From positions 1 to 46,588 of the forward strand of contig NZ_FOPS01000012.1 of NCBI RefSeq assembly GCF_900113545.1: a stretch of DNA of 46,588 nucleotides, in the 5' to 3' direction. Below the pieces are notes generated by a model, which saw only the letters and a list, made by a program, of their open reading frames with translations, made no database searches and was not told the DNA's origin. The translations under genes were made by a program, and so were the position numbers. The DNA is from Neisseria elongata subsp. elongata (GTDB lineage: Bacteria; Pseudomonadota; Gammaproteobacteria; Burkholderiales; Neisseriaceae). Shown piece by piece: positions 42,875-46,588 of the stretch; positions within the stretch are counted from its first letter, which is position 1; every line of letters starts with the position of its first letter.

Positions 42875-43324
42875 TTACGAACTGTAAGCTTTATGGATAA
42901 TTTTGACGGTTTTGCCGCTTTTGACAAATTCAGTGTCGGCGGAAAAGGGTGAAGCGCAATCCGAACCACGGTATTGCATATTGACGCTGTTGGCGTTTTG
43001 ACGGCGCAGTTTAAAAGACCATTCAAAAGTTTCGGGTTCGTTACCGCACTCTATTTTTTCTTTGGCATTCAGGGTCAAGTTTTTGCGCGGCAGGACGGAC
43101 GGTACGGTTTTAGGGTAAGGTGCTTTATCGTTGTAACCTTGTTTCATAAAGGCCGCATAGGCTTGCTGCAGCGAGCCGGTGTAATCGCATTCGTAGCGGG
43201 TAACGATGGAATCGAGCTCCTGGTTGCCTGTGGGTTTCGGGCTTTCATGACAGGACAGGTTGCCGGCAAAAGCAGCTGGGGAGGCCAGAAGCAGGCAAAG
43301 CAGCAAAGGTTTAACAGACATCAT
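42875..43324 (-). CDS. Secreted protein of unknown function
   Basis: Protein of 149 residues with a signal peptide (MMSVKPLLLCLLLASPAAFAG), cut after residue 20, so it is probably periplasmic. The mature part has four cysteines (LSCHES, YECDYT, IECGNE, SDCASP), which could form two disulfides. The middle is rich in charged and polar residues. It is transcribed on the minus strand and converges with the DUF1508 gene. I do not recognise the family. Confidence 0.8.
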   Translation of the reverse strand: MMSVKPLLLCLLLASPAAFAGNLSCHESPKPTGNQELDSIVTRYECDYTGSLQQAYAAFMKQGYNDKAPYPKTVPSVLPRKNLTLNAKEKIECGNEPETFEWSFKLRRQNANSVNMQYRGSDCASPFSADTEFVKSGKTVKIIHKAYSS

Positions 43325-43436
43325 AAGTTCCTTTAATTCGGTTTAACAGGACAGGCCGTCTGAAATCCAAATAAATTTCAAACAGCCTTATCTAAAAACA
43401 ACGGCGCGATTATATATCCAACAATTTTTCTTGGCA

Positions 43437-46022
43437 CTAAATTTCCCCATCCGCCAATTGCTTCAAACGATACAGTGCATCCAAGGCTTCGCGCGGGGAC
43501 ATCTCGTCAGGATGGATACTATCCAGCTCGGCAAATAATGCGGATGATTTTTCAGACGGCCTTTCGCCGTCTTGTGCCGAATCATCGGCAAAGTCCGGTT
43601 CAAAAGACGCGGAGCCGAAAAAATCCAGCTGCGGCCTTTGTTCGGCAGCCTGACTTTCCAAATTTTCCAAATACCTTTGGGCCGCTTTCAATGCCCGTGC
43701 GGGCAGTCCGGCGAGTTTGGCCACCGCGATGCCGTAACTCTTACTGGCGGGGCCTGCTTCGATATGGTGCAGGAAAACAATATCCCGCCCCTGTTCCAAC
43801 GCGCTCAAATGCATATTTACCGCCGCTGGGTAACGTTCGGGTAGAGCAGTCAGCTCAAAATAATGTGTGGCGAACAAAGCGAACGAACCGTTTTTCAACA
43901 GCAAATGTTCCGCTATCGCATGTGCCAATGCCAAGCCGTCGAAAGTGGACGTGCCGCGCCCCACTTCGTCCATCAAAACCAGCGACTGCGGTGTGGCGTG
44001 ATTCAAAATATAAGCCGTCTCACTCATTTCCACCATAAAAGTCGAACGGTTTGATGCCAAATCGTCCGATGCCCCGATGCGGGTGAAAACCTGATCGATA
44101 GGGCCGATTTTTGCCGCCGAAGCCGGAACGAAACTACCGGTGTGCGCCATCAGCACAATCAGCGCGACCTGTCGCATATAAGTCGATTTGCCGCCCATAT
44201 TCGGGCCCGTGAGCAGCATCAGGCAGTGTTTGTCGTCCAAGCGCGTATGATTGACCGTAAAACGCTGCACTTGCTGTTCGACAACCGGATGCCGTCCGTC
44301 CGAAATCTCAATCACCGGGTAATCCGCAAATTCAGGGCAGACATAGCTGGCCTCTTCAGCCGTGGCGGCAAAACAGCACAACACATCTAATGTTGCGGCG
44401 GCTTTGGCTGCTTTCTGTAATAGCGGAAGCATGTCCTGCAACTCCCGTATCAGGCCTTCGTACAATTTTTTTTCCAAAGACAAAGCCTGCTCTTGTGCCG
44501 TCAGCACTTTATCTTCAAAAACCTTCAATTCGGGCGTGATAAAACGCTCGACATTTTTCAGTGTTTGGCGGCGTTGGTAATCGGCAGGTGCCTGTTCCGC
44601 CTGAACCTTAGACAATTCAATATAAAAACCGTGTACGCGGTTGAACTCCACCTTCAAAGTGGACAAACCCGTGCGTTCCCGTTCGCGCGCTTCTAAAGCC
44701 AGCAAAAATTCATCGCCGTGATTTTGAATATGGCGCAATTCGTCCAACTCGGCTGAAAACCCGCGATTGATTACCCCGCCGTCGCGAAGCCAAACAGAAG
44801 GCTCGGGCAAAACCGCCGCCGCCAGCCGTTCGGCTACCGCCACACTTTCCGGAAAAATGCCTTGTAACGTATCCAGTAAAGGCGAAGAAGGCAGTTTAAT
44901 CTGTGCCAAAGCAAACAAACTGTCGCGCAAACCGCTCAAATCGCGTGGTCGTGCCGAACCGACCGCAATCCGTGCCGCAATCCGTTCAATGTCCGCAATG
45001 CCTTTCAGACGGCCTGTAATGTCATCGTTGTTACCAAACAAAGCCGATACCGCTTGCTGTCGTGCACGGATATGGCTTCTGTTACGCAGAGGATGATGCA
45101 GCCACAAAGCCAGCAGGCGGCTGCCCATATGTGTGGCACAGCGGTCGAGTACCGAAAATAACGTGGGCGACTTTTTGCCGCCCAAAGTTTGCGTAAGCTC
45201 CAAATTCCGCCGCGTGGCCGCATCCATGCCGATATATTGCTGCTCGCTTTCCAAACTTAAGCCGTCCAAATGGCGGGGCAGTTGCGACTGGGTCAGCTTG
45301 ATATAATTCAACAATGCGCCGGCAGCACCGATGGCGGGCGCATGATTATCCATTTCCAAACCAAATCCGCGCAAGTCCTGGCAGCCGAAATAGCGCGTAA
45401 TCAAGTCAAAACCACTGTCCGCATCAAACTGCCAATCATGCAGCCGCGTAACATTTGCTTGTGGCAGACCGATATTGAGGGCGGATTTATCATCCGGCAC
45501 AAGGATTTCTGCCGCCTGCAAACGTGCCAACTCGTCAACCAACCTGTCCAGCGTCGTCATTCTGACCTTAAACTCGCCACTTTGCAGTGATGCCCAAGCA
45601 ATCCCCAAACGTTTTTTTCTTATACAAACTGCTGCAATTCGGTTTGTTTCCTTATCTTCCAACAAAGCCGAATCCGTCAGGGTTCCCGGTGTAACAATCC
45701 GTACAACCTTTCGTTCCACAGGTCCTTTACTTGCGCCGACTTCGCCCACCTGCTCGCAAATCGCCACACTTTTTCCCAGTTTTACCAAGCGCGCCAAATA
45801 CTGTTCCGCCGCATGATAAGGCACACCTGCCATCTTAATTGCCTCGCCGTCTATTTGACCGCGAGTCGTCAAAGTAATGTCCAGCAACTTGGCCGCTTCT
45901 ACCGCGTCGTCAAAAAACAACTCGTAAAAATCGCCCATGCGGTAAAAAACCAATTTATCCAAATGGTCTGCTTTAATGCCCAAATATTGCTGCATCATAG
46001 GAGAAACGGCGGATTTGCTCAT
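43437..46022 (-). CDS. mutS: DNA mismatch repair protein MutS
   Basis: Mismatch-recognition ATPase of 861 residues. The mismatch-binding F32-Y33-E34 lies in [12 protein letters not shown] near the N-terminus. The ATPase domain has Walker [10 protein letters not shown] and Walker [16 protein letters not shown]. Near the C-terminus a DUS is read in frame (GERPSEKSS). Length is normal and no defect is seen. The gene is divergent from the rRNA operon, separated by about 350 bases that hold the rRNA promoter and leader. Confidence 0.97.
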   Translation of the reverse strand: MSKSAVSPMMQQYLGIKADHLDKLVFYRMGDFYELFFDDAVEAAKLLDITLTTRGQIDGEAIKMAGVPYHAAEQYLARLVKLGKSVAICEQVGEVGASKGPVERKVVRIVTPGTLTDSALLEDKETNRIAAVCIRKKRLGIAWASLQSGEFKVRMTTLDRLVDELARLQAAEILVPDDKSALNIGLPQANVTRLHDWQFDADSGFDLITRYFGCQDLRGFGLEMDNHAPAIGAAGALLNYIKLTQSQLPRHLDGLSLESEQQYIGMDAATRRNLELTQTLGGKKSPTLFSVLDRCATHMGSRLLALWLHHPLRNRSHIRARQQAVSALFGNNDDITGRLKGIADIERIAARIAVGSARPRDLSGLRDSLFALAQIKLPSSPLLDTLQGIFPESVAVAERLAAAVLPEPSVWLRDGGVINRGFSAELDELRHIQNHGDEFLLALEARERERTGLSTLKVEFNRVHGFYIELSKVQAEQAPADYQRRQTLKNVERFITPELKVFEDKVLTAQEQALSLEKKLYEGLIRELQDMLPLLQKAAKAAATLDVLCCFAATAEEASYVCPEFADYPVIEISDGRHPVVEQQVQRFTVNHTRLDDKHCLMLLTGPNMGGKSTYMRQVALIVLMAHTGSFVPASAAKIGPIDQVFTRIGASDDLASNRSTFMVEMSETAYILNHATPQSLVLMDEVGRGTSTFDGLALAHAIAEHLLLKNGSFALFATHYFELTALPERYPAAVNMHLSALEQGRDIVFLHHIEAGPASKSYGIAVAKLAGLPARALKAAQRYLENLESQAAEQRPQLDFFGSASFEPDFADDSAQDGERPSEKSSALFAELDSIHPDEMSPREALDALYRLKQLADGEI

Positions 46023-46188
46023 TTTCAGACGGCCTTATACTAAGAAAAAACAAAAGCCATTTTAGCAATTCGGGCGATGGATTAGGTGGGGAAATTTCGG
46101 TATGTGATTTTCAAACCAAAATTCAAAAATAAATTTCCATTACAAACAACAAGATTACAAAAATAAGTAAAAAAAATCCTAACAAGAT

Positions 46189-46217
46189 TTGACACGAATT
46201 ACTAGGTTCTGTATAGT
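46189..46217 (+). promoter_or_regulatory. rRNA operon promoter
   Basis: Perfect -35 TTGACA (46189-46194), a 17-base spacer and -10 TATAGT (46212-46217), with an A/T-rich upstream stretch (about 46110-46185) that could act as an UP element. Transcription would start near 46224. Confidence 0.9.
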
Positions 46218-46241
46218 TCGGCTCTTCGCTGCTTCCACAGC

Positions 46242-46288
46242 AATGCTCTTTAACAAACAGATTACCGATAAGTGTGAGTGCTTAGGCC
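46242..46288 (+). promoter_or_regulatory. rRNA leader antitermination elements (boxA and hairpin)
   Basis: TGCTCTTTAACA (46242-46253) is an exact boxA. A hairpin GTGTGAG...CTCACAC follows about 20 bases later. This leader also takes part in RNase III processing. Confidence 0.8.
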
Positions 46289-46378
46289 TCACACTGTTTA
46301 GAAGACAGACAAGATGATGTTTTGAACATTATTCTGTCGGTTTCTTTGAAGCAGACCAGAAGTTATAAGTTAGAGATT

Positions 46379-46588
46379 GAACATAAGAGTTTGATCCTGG
46401 CTCAGATTGAACGCTGGCGGCATGCTTTACACATGCAAGTCGGACGGCAGCGGGGTAGTGCTTGCACTACTGCCGGCGAGTGGCGAACGGGTGAGTAATA
46501 TATTGGAACGTACCGAGTAATGGGGGATAACCAATCGAAAGATTGGCTAATACCGCATACGCTCTGAGGAGGAAAGCAGGGGACCTTC
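46379..46588 (+). rRNA. 16S ribosomal RNA, 5' part (runs off the window)
   Basis: The conserved 5' region AGAGTTTGATCCTGGCTCAG begins at 46386 and corresponds to E. coli position 8, so the mature 5' end is about 46379. The sequence after it (GAACGCTGGCGGCATGCTTTAC) is betaproteobacterial. Only 210 bases are present. Confidence 0.97.

Overview
The window is chromosomal DNA of a Neisseria species outside the meningococcus/gonococcus group. The DNA uptake sequence AGGCCGTCTGAA (AG-DUS dialect) occurs throughout, often as inverted pairs that act as terminators after genes. Gene clusters such as dprA-smg-topA, rsmD-fdx and tRNA(Tyr-Gly-Thr)-tuf fit a betaproteobacterium, and the 16S rRNA start is Neisseria-like. 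Most of the window is housekeeping DNA.

Layout: 1-1503 tuf and three upstream tRNAs (minus). 1598-10657 ferredoxin, rsmD, topA, smg, dprA, an ABC exporter and lysS (all minus). 10815-17328 is the accessory highlight, an RNA-repair island. It holds RtcR (sigma54 activator, minus), a divergent perfect -24/-12 promoter, six Y-RNA-like non-coding RNA modules (three carrying a circularly permuted tRNA-like head), a small membrane protein inside the RNA array, a TROVE/Ro60 protein and a fused polynucleotide kinase-RNA ligase. 17418-28239 carries a secreted orphan, an RpiB-like protein, a metallophosphoesterase, recJ, a small DMT-type membrane protein, a DODA-type dioxygenase, a siderophore-type binding protein, hemL, another secreted orphan, a membrane EEP-family protein and a DUF2167 protein. 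28296-37797 is gltX, ogt, an IMPACT-family gene, etfBA, a frameshifted small gene, waaC, a nicotinamidase-like hydrolase, trmO (plus), ubiG and gapA. 38246-46022 is lpxC, gnd, an unknown gene, a DUF1508 gene, a secreted orphan and mutS. A strong rRNA promoter, leader and the 16S 5' end close the window.

How the parts may work together: by analogy with known RtcR systems, RNA damage ligands would activate RtcR, and sigma54 polymerase would then transcribe the Y-like RNAs, the Ro protein and the kinase-ligase. Ro would bind the Y RNAs, and the kinase-ligase would heal and seal cleaved RNA in place of the usual RtcB/RtcA. The island carries Eikenella-type (AGGCTACCTGAA) and mucosa-type (AGGTCGTCTGAA) uptake sequences, unlike most of the window, which suggests stepwise transfer between genera or species.

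A second theme is replication and segregation. Two ParB parS sites (one perfect), a cluster of DnaA boxes in AT-rich DNA on both sides of lpxC, and a change in gene orientation there suggest that the chromosome origin lies near 38-39.4 kb.
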